From NCBI RefSeq assembly GCF_003112695.1, contig NZ_BFBP01000007.1, positions 124,001 to 188,000 on the forward strand: a stretch of 64,000 bases of DNA. Direction: 5' to 3'. Every line of letters starts with the position of its first letter. Within the stretch, counting starts at the first letter, position 1. This DNA is from Azospira sp. I13 (GTDB lineage: Bacteria > Pseudomonadota > Gammaproteobacteria > Burkholderiales > Rhodocyclaceae). Position numbers and translations under genes: made by a program. A model generated the notes under the pieces. It was not told the origin of the DNA. It worked only from the letters and a program-made list of their open reading frames with translations, and did no database searches. This document shows, piece after piece, positions 63,508 through 64,000 of the stretch.

Positions 63508-64000
63508 CTACTCGGCCGAGGCTCCCGTCGCCCCTGGGGCGCCGGCCAGCACCTGGGCCACGGCCTCCGGCGGCAGGGGGTGGGCGAAGAGGTAGCCCTG
63601 GGCGGCGTGGCACCCCAGGCGATGGAGGAATTCCCGCTGGGCGGGGGTTTCCACCCCTTCGGCCACCACCCGCAGGCCCAGCCCCTGGCTGAGGCCAATG
63701 ATGGCGCTGACGATGGCGGCGTTGTCGCTGCCGTGTTCGAGATCCTGGACAAAGCTGCGGTCCACCTTCAGGCGGCGCACCGGGAAACGCTTCAGGTAGT
63801 CGAGGGAGGCGTAGCCGGTACCGAAATCGTCGATGGCCAGAGCGACGCCCATGGTCGCCAGCTCCTGCAGCACCGCGCCGGTGGTCTCGACATCGGCCAT
63901 GGCCACGCTTTCCGTCAGCTCCAGTTCGAGCGCCCCGGGCTCCAGGCCGGCGGCGGCCAGGGCGGCCGCCACCCGCCGCGGCAGGTCCGGTTGCAGGAAT
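63508..64000 (-). CDS. EAL-domain phosphodiesterase, C-terminal part only
   Basis: C-terminal end of a cyclic-di-GMP phosphodiesterase (EAL domain), running off the right edge. Visible motifs are LELELTES, DDFGTGYASL (the metal-binding DDFGTG loop), LKVDRSFV, EGVETPAQ and GCHAAQGYLFAHPLPPE, all in order and intact, so the domain is probably active. The last 20 residues are Ala/Gly-rich. The N-terminal portion and any sensor domain are outside the window. It is convergent with the ALDH gene. Confidence 0.93.
   Translation of the reverse strand, partial: FLQPDLPRRVAAALAAAGLEPGALELELTESVAMADVETTGAVLQELATMGVALAIDDFGTGYASLDYLKRFPVRRLKVDRSFVQDLEHGSDNAAIVSAIIGLSQGLGLRVVAEGVETPAQREFLHRLGCHAAQGYLFAHPLPPEAVAQVLAGAPGATGASAE

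Overview
The window is one GC-rich, densely coded bacterial chromosome segment. Its gene content suggests a betaproteobacterium of the Rhodocyclales type (Azospira/Dechlorosoma/Azonexus-like). That placement is inference: it rests on the combination of a nif cofactor-assembly operon, a cytochrome cd1 nitrite reductase, molybdate uptake genes, and family-level resemblance of the housekeeping proteins. No rRNA, tRNA, CRISPR array, insertion sequence or prophage was recognised.

Layout. (1) 1-7.5 kb is a minus-strand run: partial dsbD, cutA, an ABC-2 exporter pair, an alpha/beta hydrolase, a [2Fe-2S] ferredoxin, a VanZ-like membrane protein and ilvA. (2) 7.7-12.2 kb carries a YqaA-like membrane protein and a 1296-residue FAD/Fe-S oxidoreductase, closed by a strong terminator. 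(3) 12.2-17.5 kb holds a minus-strand catabolic trio (class II aldolase, LhgO-like oxidase, TauD-like dioxygenase) divergent from two tandem TctC/Bug solute-binding proteins. (4) 17.5-23.0 kb is a NifA/sigma54-driven operon, nifE-nifN-nifX-DUF269-DUF683-unknown-fdxB-nifQ, for nitrogenase FeMo-cofactor assembly. (5) 23-31 kb: a frameshifted TPR glycosyltransferase, yjdM, nirS with two FNR/DNR boxes, a Crp/Fnr regulator fused to a NarX/PilJ-like sensor module, a c551-type cytochrome with two further boxes, and a sensor kinase gene broken by an in-frame TGA. (6) 30.8-36.5 kb is the molybdenum locus: molbindin, modE, modABC, a NifX-like protein and a second ModE-like protein with a degenerate DNA-binding domain and its own ModE-like box. 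(7) 36.6-64 kb is mostly housekeeping: kinase-like protein, SCO protein, cobalamin-binding-like protein, 5-FTHF cyclo-ligase, Slt, NDUFA9-like protein, GSTs, cca, MidA-like methyltransferase, pteridine reductase, ttcA, cyclase-FHA protein, the argS/SPOR/dsbA/SDR group, ubiB, a fused arginase-ornithine aminotransferase with an ALDH7-type dehydrogenase, and a partial EAL protein.

How it fits together. The mod genes supply molybdate, which the nifENXQ products build into FeMo-co; the NifX-like gene at the end of the mod cluster links the two physically. nirS and the cytochrome belong to denitrification and share FNR-type boxes, and the regulator between them combines a Crp/Fnr DNA-binding architecture with a double P-box-like module of the kind that senses nitrate/nitrite in NarX. 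The arginase-aminotransferase fusion and its neighbour could convert arginine to glutamate with two polypeptides.

Most noteworthy items: the Crp/Fnr-P-box fusion, the arginase-OAT fusion, the ModE paralogue, the two disrupted genes, and palindromic repeats including one inside the nif operon.
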